39,999 nt of DNA from Anaerolineaceae bacterium (GCA_018056725.1 JAGPFF010000019.1:1-39999), one strand, 5' to 3'. Counted from the first letter of the stretch, positions 1 through 8,678 are shown. Notes: generated by a model not told the origin, from the sequence alone. A program made the numbers and translations.

Positions 1-1
1 G

Positions 2-2173
2 GATACACCAGCTCATGCTGGTCTGGAGCGTCCTGCACGCCATCATTCGCATCCGCGCAGTGGTAAGTTGGTAATCGTGGAGTCACCGGCGAAAGCGAAA
101 ACCGTTGGCAGATTCCTTGGCAAAGGGTACACCGTACGAGCTTCCGTGGGGCACGTGCGTGATTTACTGCGTTCAGAGCTTTCCGTTGATGTGGATAACG
201 GATTCACTCCAAAATATCGCGTACCAAATGAAAAACGTCCCGTGGTCAAGGAACTCAAATCTCTTGCCAAAGAGGCTGAAGAGATTTACCTCGCCACCGA
301 CCCTGATCGAGAAGGCGAGGCAATTGCCTGGCATTTACTTGAAGCCGCACAGATCGAGCCAAAATTATCGAAACGGGTAGTCTTTCATGAAATCACCGAT
401 CATGCTATCCAGGAAGCGTTTGCCAACCCGCGCGAGATTAATATGGATTTGGTGGATGCGCAACAGGCACGCAGAGTGCTGGATCGTTTGGTGGGTTACT
501 CCATCAGTCCGGTTTTATGGGAGAAGGTGCGCAGCCGGCTATCTGCAGGTCGTGTCCAATCTGTGGCGCTGCGTCTGATCGTTGAACGGGAGCGTGAAAT
601 TGAAGCCTTCAATCCGGTGGAATACTGGTCGATCCATGCCGAGTTACTCCCTCATGGAAAACGTTCCAAATATATGACCAAACTGGCGAAGATTGATGAT
701 CAAGATCCGGATCTACCGAACCGTGAACAGGTGGATCGCTATCTGGCAGATATTGAACCGGCACCCTTTACGATTTCGAGAATCAAACGGAGTGAACGCC
801 GGCGTAAACCGTCCTCGCCGTTTATTACCAGCACCTTACAACAGGAAGCTTCCCGGCGATTAGGCTATACCGCACGCCGTACGATGATGATTGCCCAGCA
901 GCTTTATGAGGGTCTGGAGGTGGGTGAAGGTGGGGCGACCGGTCTGATTACGTACATGCGTACGGACTCCACCAATGTTGCAGAAGTTGCCCAGCAGGAG
1001 GCGCGAACTTTTATACAACAAAATTATGGTGGCGATTTTCTACCTGAAAAGCCGCCCCAATATAAAACCCGTGCCGTCTCAGCACAGGAGGCGCATGAGG
1101 CAATCCGTCCCACCTCGGTAATGCGGCAGCCGGAAAAAATCAAGGAGTTCCTGTCTCCAGAGCAGTTCAAGCTATATCAGTTGGTATGGCAGCGATTTGT
1201 GGCGTCTCAGATGGAATCTGCTGTGTATGACACGTTATCGGTGGATGTGACTGCTGCCGGTAAGGAGCACACTTACATTTTTAGAGCATCCGGTTCAACC
1301 ATTAAATTCCCCGGCTTCCTTATTGTTTATGAAGAAGCGGTTGACGAGGATCAGAAATCTGAAGAGACGGAGAATATCAAAATTCCGGCTGGCTTGGAAG
1401 AAGGGCAACGGCAGGAATTGGAACGCTTGCTGCCCGAACAGCATTTTACGCAGCCCCCTCCACGCTATACTGAAGCCACTCTGGTTCAGGTACTGGAAGA
1501 GTATGGCATTGGACGTCCTTCCACCTACGCTCCCATCCTTTCCACTATCCAGCAACGAGGATATGTGGTCCGGGAAGCGAAACGCCTGTCACCAACGGAA
1601 ACTGGCATTCTGGTCAATGATCTGGTGGTGGAGCATTTCCCGGATATCGTGGACCTGAATTTCACTGCCAAAATGGAAAGTGAACTGGATCAGGTAGCGG
1701 ATGGAAAAACCAATTGGACAGCCGTGATTAAAGAGTTCTATACCTCTTTTGAACCGGAAGTAAAAAAAGCTCAGGCGGAAATGCCAGTCACCAAAACCGA
1801 GCCGGAAAAAATTGGGCGTTCCTGCCCGGAATGTGGACATGACCTGGTAATTCGCTGGGGAAGATATGGCAAATTTATCAGCTGTTCTAATTTTCCGGCT
1901 TGCCGGCATACGGAAGCCTTGCTGGAGAAAATAGGGGTAACTTGCCCGAAGGATGGCGGGGACATTGTCCTGCGGAAAACTCGTAAAGGTCGTATCTTCT
2001 TTGCGTGCAGCAATTATCCAGCCTGTGATTTCACCAGTTGGAAGCGCCCGGTTGAACTGCCTTGCCCGAAGTGCGGCGGACTTCTGGTAATAGCGAATAA
2101 ACGCGAAGTGCAATGTACCCAATGCCAAGAAAGCTTCTTGATTGAAGAGCTTGGAGTGACCCTTCCAGATTAG
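2..2173 (+). CDS. topA: DNA topoisomerase I (type IA), 5' end outside window
   Basis: Relaxes negatively supercoiled DNA through a transient 5'-phosphotyrosyl link. Numbered from the in-frame TTG at 68, the Toprim start VIVESPAKAKTVGRF is at residues 2-16, the acidic motif DPDREGE begins at 78, and the active-site tyrosine is about residue 296 in GLITYMRTDSTN. The C-terminus carries three zinc-ribbon-like repeats. The first has four cysteines. The second begins CPKDGG, so its second cysteine is missing. The third is CPKCGG...CTQC. The frame is open back to base 2 and encodes 22 further residues ending in SGK, directly before the LVIVESP core. Topoisomerase I usually has a few residues there, so the real start is probably upstream of the window and TTG 68 is not the start. 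Identity is certain; only the N-terminus is uncertain. Confidence 0.97.
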   Translation, partial: DTPAHAGLERPARHHSHPRSGKLVIVESPAKAKTVGRFLGKGYTVRASVGHVRDLLRSELSVDVDNGFTPKYRVPNEKRPVVKELKSLAKEAEEIYLATDPDREGEAIAWHLLEAAQIEPKLSKRVVFHEITDHAIQEAFANPREINMDLVDAQQARRVLDRLVGYSISPVLWEKVRSRLSAGRVQSVALRLIVEREREIEAFNPVEYWSIHAELLPHGKRSKYMTKLAKIDDQDPDLPNREQVDRYLADIEPAPFTISRIKRSERRRKPSSPFITSTLQQEASRRLGYTARRTMMIAQQLYEGLEVGEGGATGLITYMRTDSTNVAEVAQQEARTFIQQNYGGDFLPEKPPQYKTRAVSAQEAHEAIRPTSVMRQPEKIKEFLSPEQFKLYQLVWQRFVASQMESAVYDTLSVDVTAAGKEHTYIFRASGSTIKFPGFLIVYEEAVDEDQKSEETENIKIPAGLEEGQRQELERLLPEQHFTQPPPRYTEATLVQVLEEYGIGRPSTYAPILSTIQQRGYVVREAKRLSPTETGILVNDLVVEHFPDIVDLNFTAKMESELDQVADGKTNWTAVIKEFYTSFEPEVKKAQAEMPVTKTEPEKIGRSCPECGHDLVIRWGRYGKFISCSNFPACRHTEALLEKIGVTCPKDGGDIVLRKTRKGRIFFACSNYPACDFTSWKRPVELPCPKCGGLLVIANKREVQCTQCQESFLIEELGVTLPD

Positions 2174-2246
2174 GCATAAATATTGCAACATAATCCTTGA
2201 TGCGACTGTCTGCATCCTTCATTAATGATTTGTGTAGGAGCTGAAT

Positions 2247-3428
2247 ATGGACAAGATCAAGGAAAGAATCCTGGAATTGGTAAAGCAACCGCTCTATGCG
2301 GCGATTGCCGGCTTGGTGCTCGGCTTGATTATTGGTCTGCCTGTGCTTGGCTGGGGTTTGTTCCCGGTGGAGTGGACGGATGCAGACCCAAGTTATCTGC
2401 GGGATGACTTGAAAAAGCAGTATCTATGCATGGTCGTCGATTCCTATAAGGTAAACCAAAATGTCTCTCTTGCCGCAACCAGGTTGGAATCGTTGGGAGT
2501 TGACATTAACAATCTCCAGGGTGTATTCAAGAATTTAGAAGAGGGCGGCTGCGCCTATAATTCTGGTGATCCCACAGTCCAGGCGCTCAAATTAGCCCTG
2601 CTGGAAATGGATACAGCGGCGCAGTTTACCGCCAGCCCTGAATCAACCTTGCAGGTGACGGAAGAGCCCGTTCAAGAGGAGGTTCCGACGGCGCCTAAAA
2701 AGGGTGGCGGGTTGCTCTTGCTTCTTGTTCTGATAGCCTTATTCCTGGCGATTGGTGGTGTCTTGATCTACCTGTTCTTCTTTAAGAATAAAAAAAGTCA
2801 GGATAATGTACCTCCATTGCCAGAGGAAGAAGAGTACATAGAAGAAGAACCGGAAGAAATCCCCACGGAAGAGGAAGTTGAAGCCCCTGAATATGAGGAA
2901 GCCCCTGAAGAGCTGCCCGAAGAAGAAACAGTTGAAGTTTCCAAGGCTGCCGCACCTCCCGCCCCGGCAGTTGTGCGTCCGGCACCATCCATGATGATTG
3001 GTGAACCTGTGGCTCACTTCATGACCAGTTATGCGATTGGTGATGATCTTTATGATGATAGCTTCAGTATTGATGCCCCCAATGGCGCTTTCCTTGGTGA
3101 ATGTGGAGTAGGAATCTCAGATACGATCGGTGTTGGCGATCCGAAAAAAGTCACTGCTTTTGAGGTATGGCTCTTCGATAAGAATGATATTCAAACGGTG
3201 ACCAAGGTGTTAATGAGCGCCCATGCCATGAACGATTCAGCCATCAAACAGCGTCTGGCTTCGAAAGGTGAGCCGGTACTGCTGGAACCCGGACAGCAAT
3301 TCTTGCTAGAAACGGCAACGTTGCAGCTTGAAGCCAGGGTAATTGAAATGGTTTACGGGCAGGGTGCCTTACCTGCAGGTAGTTTTATCGAACGCCTGAC
3401 ACTCGAGTTGTCCGTCTGGCCAAAGTAG
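2247..3428 (+). CDS. Two-helix membrane protein with acidic linker, function unknown
   Basis: I do not recognise a named family. The 393-residue protein has a first hydrophobic helix at about residues 17-40, a soluble segment with two cysteines, a second helix at about 153-178, and then a very acidic Glu/Pro-rich stretch at about 190-232. An Ala/Pro-rich linker leads to a folded C-terminal domain of about 145 residues (MIGEPVAHFMTSYAIGDDLY onward). There is no cleavable signal peptide of standard form. An AGGAG at 2236-2240 lies 6 nt before ATG 2247 and supports this start. The gene follows topA by 73 bp and ends at a hairpin shared with greA. The acidic tract looks like a flexible spacer holding the C-terminal domain away from the membrane. 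The reading frame is sound; function is open. Confidence 0.85.
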   Translation: MDKIKERILELVKQPLYAAIAGLVLGLIIGLPVLGWGLFPVEWTDADPSYLRDDLKKQYLCMVVDSYKVNQNVSLAATRLESLGVDINNLQGVFKNLEEGGCAYNSGDPTVQALKLALLEMDTAAQFTASPESTLQVTEEPVQEEVPTAPKKGGGLLLLLVLIALFLAIGGVLIYLFFFKNKKSQDNVPPLPEEEEYIEEEPEEIPTEEEVEAPEYEEAPEELPEEETVEVSKAAAPPAPAVVRPAPSMMIGEPVAHFMTSYAIGDDLYDDSFSIDAPNGAFLGECGVGISDTIGVGDPKKVTAFEVWLFDKNDIQTVTKVLMSAHAMNDSAIKQRLASKGEPVLLEPGQQFLLETATLQLEARVIEMVYGQGALPAGSFIERLTLELSVWPK

Positions 3429-3446
3429 TCAAGTAGACAAGAATTG

Positions 3447-3483
3447 AAAGACCGGGTTTGGTATTTTCCCCAACCCGGTCTTT
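3447..3483. terminator. Hairpin terminator between convergent genes
   Basis: AAAGACCGGGTT at 3447-3458 pairs perfectly with AACCCGGTCTTT at 3472-3483 around a 13-nt loop, with T-rich sequence following on both strands. It lies between the stop of the membrane-protein gene (3428) and the stop of greA (3501). It probably ends transcription from both sides. Confidence 0.85.
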
Positions 3484-3500
3484 ATTTCCTGAGTTTCAAT

Positions 3501-3968
3501 TTATTCGATGCGTAAAATTTTGAAGTGAATTTCGCCGCCGGGGGTGATGGCGGAAATCGTTTCGCCTGCCCGATGCCCAAGCAAAGCTTCGCCGATGGGG
3601 GAATTAAAGGATATTTTGCCGTTTCGAGGGTCCGCTTCCTGCGGACCGACGAGATGAAATGTCTCTTCCGGTTCATCCCTTTCCTGAATTGTCACTCGAG
3701 AGCCAATCTCGACCAGGTGAGAATGGTTGCGTTTATCTTCAATAATAACGACATCGCGGAGAACCTGGGTTAATTCCTGAATCCGTCCCTCAATGAAAGA
3801 TTGTTCCTCTTTTGCGGCTGCGTAATCGGCATTTTCTGAGAGATCACCCATCTGTATCGCAGCCCGCAGACGCTTGGCGAGATCCTGACGGACAGTTCCT
3901 TGTAAATATTCAAGTTCGGCGCGAAGTTTTTCAGCACCTTCTTTGGTGAGATAGGAAGGTTGGTTCAT
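3501..3968 (-). CDS. greA: Transcription elongation factor GreA
   Basis: Rescues backtracked RNA polymerase by stimulating cleavage of the transcript 3' end in the secondary channel. At 155 residues it has the normal GreA length. The N-terminal coiled coil carries the tip motif GDLSENADYAAAKEEQ with the functional acids D42 and E45. The C-terminal FKBP-like domain holds SPIGEALLGHRAGE. A GGAG precedes the ATG on the minus strand. It is the last gene of a five-gene minus-strand unit, 28 bp after the dGTPase-like gene, and ends at the bidirectional hairpin. Confidence 0.97.
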   Translation of the reverse strand: MNQPSYLTKEGAEKLRAELEYLQGTVRQDLAKRLRAAIQMGDLSENADYAAAKEEQSFIEGRIQELTQVLRDVVIIEDKRNHSHLVEIGSRVTIQERDEPEETFHLVGPQEADPRNGKISFNSPIGEALLGHRAGETISAITPGGEIHFKILRIE

Positions 3969-3996
3969 TTTTTCTCCATTAGATTGTTATTATAAC

Positions 3997-5148
3997 TTAC
4001 GGCAGCAGGGTTGGGTCAAATAATTTCAAATATTCATCCACCGCAAAGCGATCTGTCATTCCTGCCAGATAATCGCTAATGGTTTGTTCCTTCCCTTTGT
4101 GCTCGATTTGTTCCTGAAAATGGATGGGGAGCATGGAGGGTTCACTGCGATAAGCATTGAACAGCTCTGTAAGAATCCGTTCGGCTTTCTTCTGCATGCG
4201 CACAACCCGATAATTCCGATACAGATTATGGAAAAGGAAATCTTTGAGCTGCCGATTCAACTGGGTCATGTGGTCATTAAAACCGATAACATTGTGGTCA
4301 AGTGCTTGCAACTCGGACTGGGTCTTGACCCCACTGGATTCGATGCGCTGCAGGGAATGCTGGATCATGCTATCCACTTCCAATCCGATTAATTCACGGA
4401 TAATGCTATGCCTGGTGAGGTCGTCGAGCTGGCAGGAAGAAACATCCATGCGGTCTGTCACCTGCTTCCATAATTCAATATCGATCAGCATGTCGGTATT
4501 GATCATCCCGGAACGCAAACCATCATCCAGGTCGTGCGAGGTGTAAGCCAGTTCATCCGCAACATTCGTAATTTGCGCTTCCAGATGTCCGCGCAAGTGA
4601 CTGTCAAATTCGAGGGCATCGGTCTTATCATATTCTGTTTCGTGCTTCACCATGCCTTCCAGCACTTCCCAGGTGAGGTTTAACCCGGGAAATTGAGGAT
4701 ACCGTTGCTCAATTTCTGTGACGATGCGGTAGGACTGATGATTATGGTTAAAACCGCCGAATCCCTGCATCAATTGATTGAGGATCATCTCGCCAGAGTG
4801 ACCGAATGGTGGGTGACCGAGGTCATGCGCCAGGCAGATGGACTCAACCAAATCCTCGTTGGCTCCGAGCGCGCGTGCAATCGTGCGTCCGATCTGGGTC
4901 ACTTCCAGGGTATGGGTCAGCCGGGTACGGTAATAATCGCCCTCATAATTAATGAAGACCTGGGTCTTGTATTCCAGCCTGCGGAAGGCAGTGGTGTGAA
5001 GAATACGGTCGCGGTCGCGTTGAAAACAGGTGCGAAACTGTGGTTCATTTTCAAAATACTTGCGCCCTTTGGAGCGGCTGGCATGGATGGCGTAGGGAGC
5101 AAGAAACTCATCTTCCATCTTTTCCAGTTGGTGGCGGGTATAAGCCAT
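3997..5148 (-). CDS. dgt: dGTPase-like HD-domain triphosphohydrolase
   Basis: Predicted to hydrolyse dNTPs to deoxynucleoside plus triphosphate. The HD metal-site residues are visible: H79 in RLTHTLEV, H108-D109 in AHDLGHPPFGH, and D198 in NVADELAYTSHDLDDG. At 383 residues it matches the dGTPase-like family (clade with GHPPFGH) rather than the longer E. coli Dgt, so substrate range may be broader than dGTP. It sits 15 bp downstream of the isopentenyl phosphate kinase gene and 28 bp upstream of greA, so it is probably cotranscribed. Nothing suggests a direct metabolic link to the isoprenoid genes. Confidence 0.93.
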   Translation of the reverse strand: MAYTRHQLEKMEDEFLAPYAIHASRSKGRKYFENEPQFRTCFQRDRDRILHTTAFRRLEYKTQVFINYEGDYYRTRLTHTLEVTQIGRTIARALGANEDLVESICLAHDLGHPPFGHSGEMILNQLMQGFGGFNHNHQSYRIVTEIEQRYPQFPGLNLTWEVLEGMVKHETEYDKTDALEFDSHLRGHLEAQITNVADELAYTSHDLDDGLRSGMINTDMLIDIELWKQVTDRMDVSSCQLDDLTRHSIIRELIGLEVDSMIQHSLQRIESSGVKTQSELQALDHNVIGFNDHMTQLNRQLKDFLFHNLYRNYRVVRMQKKAERILTELFNAYRSEPSMLPIHFQEQIEHKGKEQTISDYLAGMTDRFAVDEYLKLFDPTLLP

Positions 5149-5163
5149 TTTCTATCCTTTCAA

Positions 5164-5961
5164 TCAGTAGTGGATGCGTGTTCCGGAACACGATCCATTA
5201 AGGGCTGCCAGAAGGCTGCCCGGTTCAATGGCGGAAAAAATGCACACTTCACGGCAATGACCTGCCATGACTAAACTTAACATGCTGGTTACTTTGCTGT
5301 GCATTCCACCCGTAACATCCAGGTTCTCGGATCGTTGTAGATGAGGTTCAATTTCAGGAAAACTGGTTGAAGTAATTGTTGGGAAGATTTCAGTGCGCTT
5401 GGGAAAATCTTTCCACACCCCTTGTTCGAGCCCCGCGATGAGAATACGGTCGGGTTTTAAGATTGCGGCAAGATGTTCGAATTGCTCTTCAGTGGAGAGG
5501 ATCGTTCCGCCAATGGTCCTGTCAAAGAGCACATCCCCATAGATGACCGGTAGAAGGTGGTTTTGCAAAGCCAACTGGATCTGGATTGGATTCCATTCCA
5601 CCACCTGGCGTGCTTCTGTGATCACCTGCGCGACCGGCGAAAAGGCGATCGCAGGTACCCCCACCCTGGCAAGTTCTTCCATCACAATCCCATTCAATGC
5701 TCTGGCATCCCGCCACACTTCGAGAAAGCCCTGCCATTGTTCGGGCGAAGCGACACCCTCCCGGGTGTGGTATTTACTGGCGGAAACATGACCAAAGGAA
5801 CCGGAGCCATGACCGAGCAGAATCTGAAGGTCAGGATTTTGCCTGAGTGCTGTTTGGATCTCTCCGGCGAGGTTTTGAAGGCGATCCCTTCTGGCATGAT
5901 GAGGGCTGTTTTTATCGGTAATGAGGGAACCACCTAACTTAAGAAATATGAGTTCACTCAT
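5164..5961 (-). CDS. Isopentenyl phosphate kinase (amino acid kinase family)
   Basis: Phosphorylates isopentenyl phosphate to isopentenyl diphosphate with ATP, the last step of the alternative mevalonate pathway. The amino acid kinase fold is shown by KLGGSLITDK (K8), GHGSGSFGH ending at H58, and LDVTGGMHSK (214-223). The histidine at the end of GSGSFGH is the position family studies assign to binding the substrate phosphate, and it separates this family from ordinary amino acid kinases. The 265-residue length is typical. The gene overlaps the mevalonate kinase gene by 8 bp, which strongly supports the assignment. A phosphomevalonate decarboxylase, needed to complete the route, is not in this window. 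Confidence 0.93.
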   Translation of the reverse strand: MSELIFLKLGGSLITDKNSPHHARRDRLQNLAGEIQTALRQNPDLQILLGHGSGSFGHVSASKYHTREGVASPEQWQGFLEVWRDARALNGIVMEELARVGVPAIAFSPVAQVITEARQVVEWNPIQIQLALQNHLLPVIYGDVLFDRTIGGTILSTEEQFEHLAAILKPDRILIAGLEQGVWKDFPKRTEIFPTITSTSFPEIEPHLQRSENLDVTGGMHSKVTSMLSLVMAGHCREVCIFSAIEPGSLLAALNGSCSGTRIHY

Positions 5962-6919
5962 TCACACCTCGCAGGGAAGCAGGGATTTGCGCCACCAGAA
6001 TTCTTTCGGCGCCGGCTCGAGAGAGAGATTCACTTACTTTGGAAATTGAATTTTCATCTACTATTGCGATCATATTACCACCCCCGCCACCACCGGATAA
6101 TTTTGCTCCTCCAGCACCAGCCTGCAAGGCTGCATCGACCAGCGTATCAAGTTCAGGGGTGGAAACACCAATTGCCTTAAGAATCTCGTGGTTATCGGTC
6201 AGCAGGTGAGCTTGTTCGTTTAGATCCGCTGTACGTAAAACCTGATATACCTTTTGGCAGATTTCGCCGATTTTAGAAAAACAGGCATCAATTTCGTTCG
6301 GGCGCTCCAGCCAGTGTTGATGCACTAATTTAACCATTTGGGCGGTGGAGGAGGGCATTCCCGTAACCGCAATGAGCAAGGTGAAGCCATGCTTGATGGT
6401 CATTCGCTCCATTGGTTGACCTTTGCGGAAGTAGACTGGTGACCGATAGGTAATGACCGTGTTGTCGATACCGGAAGGAGTGCCATGATGGATTTTTTCG
6501 GTTTCGAAGGCTATTTGATTTACGACTTCGTCGGGCAGGGGGTGACCCAGAAACTGTGCCACTGCACGCGTGAGGGCGACGGTGACAGAAGCGCTCGATC
6601 CCAGACCGGAAGCGATGGGAATCGTGGTCGTGACCCGGATTTCGCATGCAGGGAGATGAGTCATACCAAATTCTTTTTGAATCAGCATCAGGGCAAGACG
6701 CAGCGAATGTTTCTCGTCGAGTTTGTCAAGTGTGGTTTGGAGACCAATACCCGGAGCCACGATCCGAACCTCTCCTTCGGGAGCGGTAGGAAGGGGAACG
6801 ATCACGGTTTTTGAGTGTACTTGTTCCACTGGCAGGGCAATGGCGGGCTTGCCATAGACAACGGCATGTTCCCCGCAAAGGATAATCTTACCGGGCGCTA
6901 TAGAAGAGATGGCAGGCAT
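5954..6919 (-). CDS. mvk: Mevalonate kinase (GHMP family)
   Basis: Phosphorylates mevalonate at the 5-hydroxyl, feeding isoprenoid synthesis. GHMP-kinase features are clear: PGKIILCGEHAVVYG at 9-23, the phosphate-binding loop IPIASGLGSSAS at about 100-111, GTPSGIDN with D152 as the likely catalytic acid, and the C-terminal glycine-rich GAKLSGGGGGGN at 271-282. At 321 residues it has the length of short archaeal/bacterial mevalonate kinases. It overlaps the next gene (isopentenyl phosphate kinase) by 8 bp and starts 7 bp after the UbiA-family gene. Together these point to a mevalonate-derived isoprenoid supply rather than the MEP route. Confidence 0.94.
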   Translation of the reverse strand: MPAISSIAPGKIILCGEHAVVYGKPAIALPVEQVHSKTVIVPLPTAPEGEVRIVAPGIGLQTTLDKLDEKHSLRLALMLIQKEFGMTHLPACEIRVTTTIPIASGLGSSASVTVALTRAVAQFLGHPLPDEVVNQIAFETEKIHHGTPSGIDNTVITYRSPVYFRKGQPMERMTIKHGFTLLIAVTGMPSSTAQMVKLVHQHWLERPNEIDACFSKIGEICQKVYQVLRTADLNEQAHLLTDNHEILKAIGVSTPELDTLVDAALQAGAGGAKLSGGGGGGNMIAIVDENSISKVSESLSRAGAERILVAQIPASLRGVNE

Positions 6920-6926
6920 GTAAACT

Positions 6927-7799
6927 CTAATAGAAATAGAAGATAACCATAACCGCCAAACCCCAAAGCAACACAGTCGCCTGAATTGGACGGTCTTTTA
7001 GAAGGATTTCTTCCGGTTCGCCACCAGCGTTTTGCATTTTGATCAGGTAGAGATAGCGAAAGATACCATAGAGGACAAAGGGGATGGTAAACATCATGAC
7101 GTTATTATCCGGCAAATTAGGCGCGGAAAAGGTGTAGAGGGAATAAGCGATGATGGTGGAGGCGGATACTACAGTAATGAATTGATCCACTAGCTCGATC
7201 GAATAACCCGAAAGGACTTTTCGATGAGATTGTGGACTGTCATTCACAAGTACGGACAGTTCCGCGCGCCGTTTACCGAACCCCAGATAGAGAGAGAGGA
7301 GGGTAGTGACAACATAAAGCCATGGCGAAAAACGTTGAACTTGAATTACAGAAACCCCAGCCGCCACCCGCAGCACAAAACAGGCTGCGATGACGAAGAC
7401 ATCAATAATCGGCATATGTTTCAGCCATTTTGTGTAGAGGATGTTAAGCACAAAGTAAATGCCACAAATGTAGAGAAAATCAATACTCAGGAAGAACGCA
7501 CCTGCCAGAGTGACAATCAGGAGAATGAAAGCAACAATTAAGGCAGTGGAAACGGGTAGACGTCCGGAGGCGATGGGGCGATTCTTTTTGATCGGGTGAT
7601 TGCGGTCGGATTCTCGATCCAGCACATCATTGATCAGGTAAACGCTGCTTGCCAGGAGGCAGAAAATGGCAAAGGCGGCGATTGTGATGAGCAAGGCGTG
7701 CCGATCAAGGAGTTTACGATCAAAAACTAACGCGGCAAAAATAAACGCGTTTTTTGTCCATTGTTTTGGTCGCATTGCTTTTAAAATCAGACCTGGCAT
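6927..7799 (-). CDS. UbiA-family polyprenyl-phosphate phosphoribosyltransferase
   Basis: Closest in motif to decaprenyl-phosphate phosphoribosyltransferase (the Rv3806c type), which joins phosphoribosyl diphosphate to a polyprenyl phosphate to give lipid-linked phosphoribose. The 290-residue protein has RPKQWTKN at 10-17, the metal/diphosphate motif NDVLDRESDRNHP (N57, D58, D61, D65), a KNRPIASG segment, and a second conserved region with D133 and GFGKRRAEL. It has about eight or nine membrane helices. In actinobacteria the product leads to decaprenyl-phosphoarabinose for cell-wall arabinan. The epimerase pair DprE1/DprE2 is not in this window. It heads the minus-strand operon. Substrate assignment is by family resemblance. 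Confidence 0.85.
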   Translation of the reverse strand: MPGLILKAMRPKQWTKNAFIFAALVFDRKLLDRHALLITIAAFAIFCLLASSVYLINDVLDRESDRNHPIKKNRPIASGRLPVSTALIVAFILLIVTLAGAFFLSIDFLYICGIYFVLNILYTKWLKHMPIIDVFVIAACFVLRVAAGVSVIQVQRFSPWLYVVTTLLSLYLGFGKRRAELSVLVNDSPQSHRKVLSGYSIELVDQFITVVSASTIIAYSLYTFSAPNLPDNNVMMFTIPFVLYGIFRYLYLIKMQNAGGEPEEILLKDRPIQATVLLWGLAVMVIFYFY

Positions 7800-7805
7800 G
7801 TAGTT

Positions 7806-7814
7806 AATATATCA
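7806..7814 (-). promoter_or_regulatory. Extended -10 promoter, likely leaderless, of the isoprenoid operon
   Basis: On the minus strand the sequence reads TGATATATT, an extended -10 element (TGn + TATATT). Only 6 nt separate it from the ATG at 7799, so the transcript should begin at or next to the start codon. No Shine-Dalgarno sequence is present. No good -35 is seen at normal spacing, as is usual for extended -10 promoters. Confidence 0.6.
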
Positions 7815-7839
7815 CAAGACGGATTTTCGATTGTAAAAT
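7811..7839 (+). promoter_or_regulatory. Likely leaderless promoter of tlyA
   Basis: ATCACA (7811-7816), 17 bp spacer, TAAAAT (7834-7839), then 6 nt to ATG 7846. The element overlaps the divergent -10 of the opposite operon. No Shine-Dalgarno sequence precedes tlyA, so translation of a leaderless mRNA is the simplest reading. Confidence 0.5.
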
Positions 7840-7845
7840 TGGCTT

Positions 7846-8676
7846 ATGGAGAAAAAACGATTGGACATCCTGATGGAGGAGCGTGGAATTGCGCATAGTC
7901 GTACTCTGGCGCAGCGGCTCATCATGGCTGGTTCGGTGCGGGTGAATGGCAGAGTTGTACTCAAACCCGGAGAAAAGGTGAGTGAAAACGAATTGATCGA
8001 ACTCAGCCAGGCACCACGATTCGTCTCACGCGGGGGAGAAAAATTGCAGGCGGCACTGGAATCTTTTGGACTCACAAGTCTGGAGGAACAAATCTGTGTG
8101 GATGTTGGCGCAAGCACTGGGGGATTTACCGATTGCCTGCTGCAGCATAAGGCTGCCAAAGTCTATGCGCTGGATGTTGGCTATGGCATCCTCGATTGGA
8201 AAATACGAACTCATGAACGCGTAATCGTAATGGAAAAAACCAATGCTCGATTTGTAACCGAATTTCCAGATCCAATTGACCTGGTCGTGATTGACGCCTC
8301 ATTTATTTCGCTAAAAACTTTGTTGCCGGTAATTCAAAGCTGGTTCACGAAACCAGCCGGGCGGGTGATCGCGCTGATCAAACCACAGTTCGAAGCCGGC
8401 AGGGCTGAAGCCGCGCGCGGAAGCGGAGTAATTCGTGACCCTTTGATTCATCGCAGAGTATTGCTTGACCTGCTCAGTTTTGCCCGGGATAAAGGATTCC
8501 AAATCGATGGATTGATCAAATCTCCGTTAACCGGTCCAAAGGGGAATACTGAATTTTTGGTAAATCTATCCATGCCCAGGTACAGGGATATTGAACTGAT
8601 GCCGTTGATTGACGCCGTGCTGCCTCAACCCGCCAGTGTGAAGCCGGAGAGCGAATCCGGAACAGAAATGAAATAA
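7846..8676 (+). CDS. tlyA: TlyA-family rRNA 2'-O-methyltransferase / hemolysin-like protein
   Basis: Predicted to methylate ribosomal RNA ribose 2'-OH groups using S-adenosylmethionine, the activity that makes mycobacteria sensitive to capreomycin. An N-terminal S4 RNA-binding domain (about residues 1-62) is followed by an RrmJ-like methyltransferase domain. The SAM-binding loop is [11 protein letters not shown] at 86-96. Likely K-D-K-E catalytic residues are K66 in SRGGEKL, the D of VIDASF, the K of IKPQFEAG and the E of GNTEF. The 276-residue length is normal. The gene diverges from the isoprenoid operon across 46 bp and is followed 17 bp later by lepA. Confidence 0.93.
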   Translation: MEKKRLDILMEERGIAHSRTLAQRLIMAGSVRVNGRVVLKPGEKVSENELIELSQAPRFVSRGGEKLQAALESFGLTSLEEQICVDVGASTGGFTDCLLQHKAAKVYALDVGYGILDWKIRTHERVIVMEKTNARFVTEFPDPIDLVVIDASFISLKTLLPVIQSWFTKPAGRVIALIKPQFEAGRAEAARGSGVIRDPLIHRRVLLDLLSFARDKGFQIDGLIKSPLTGPKGNTEFLVNLSMPRYRDIELMPLIDAVLPQPASVKPESESGTEMK

Positions 8677-8678
8677 GG

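Noticed and set aside
1589..2215. 208-residue minus-strand open frame across the end of topA
   Set aside because: Lies opposite the conserved zinc-ribbon region of topA; the translation is low in recognisable motifs and has no ribosome site. It is a shadow frame.
2820..2940. Glu-rich tract as a possible frameshift or repeat expansion
   Set aside because: Both sides stay in one frame with sensible protein; codons are mixed GAA/GAG without a perfect tandem unit.
2739..3017. Overlapping minus-strand open frames rich in Phe, Ser or Gly in the membrane-protein gene
   Set aside because: They are reverse readings of the GAA/GAG-rich acidic linker, which produces stop-free frames on the other strand.
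4693..5274. 193-residue plus-strand open frame opposite the dGTPase-like gene
   Set aside because: The minus-strand gene has intact HD motifs across the same bases, so this frame is a by-product.
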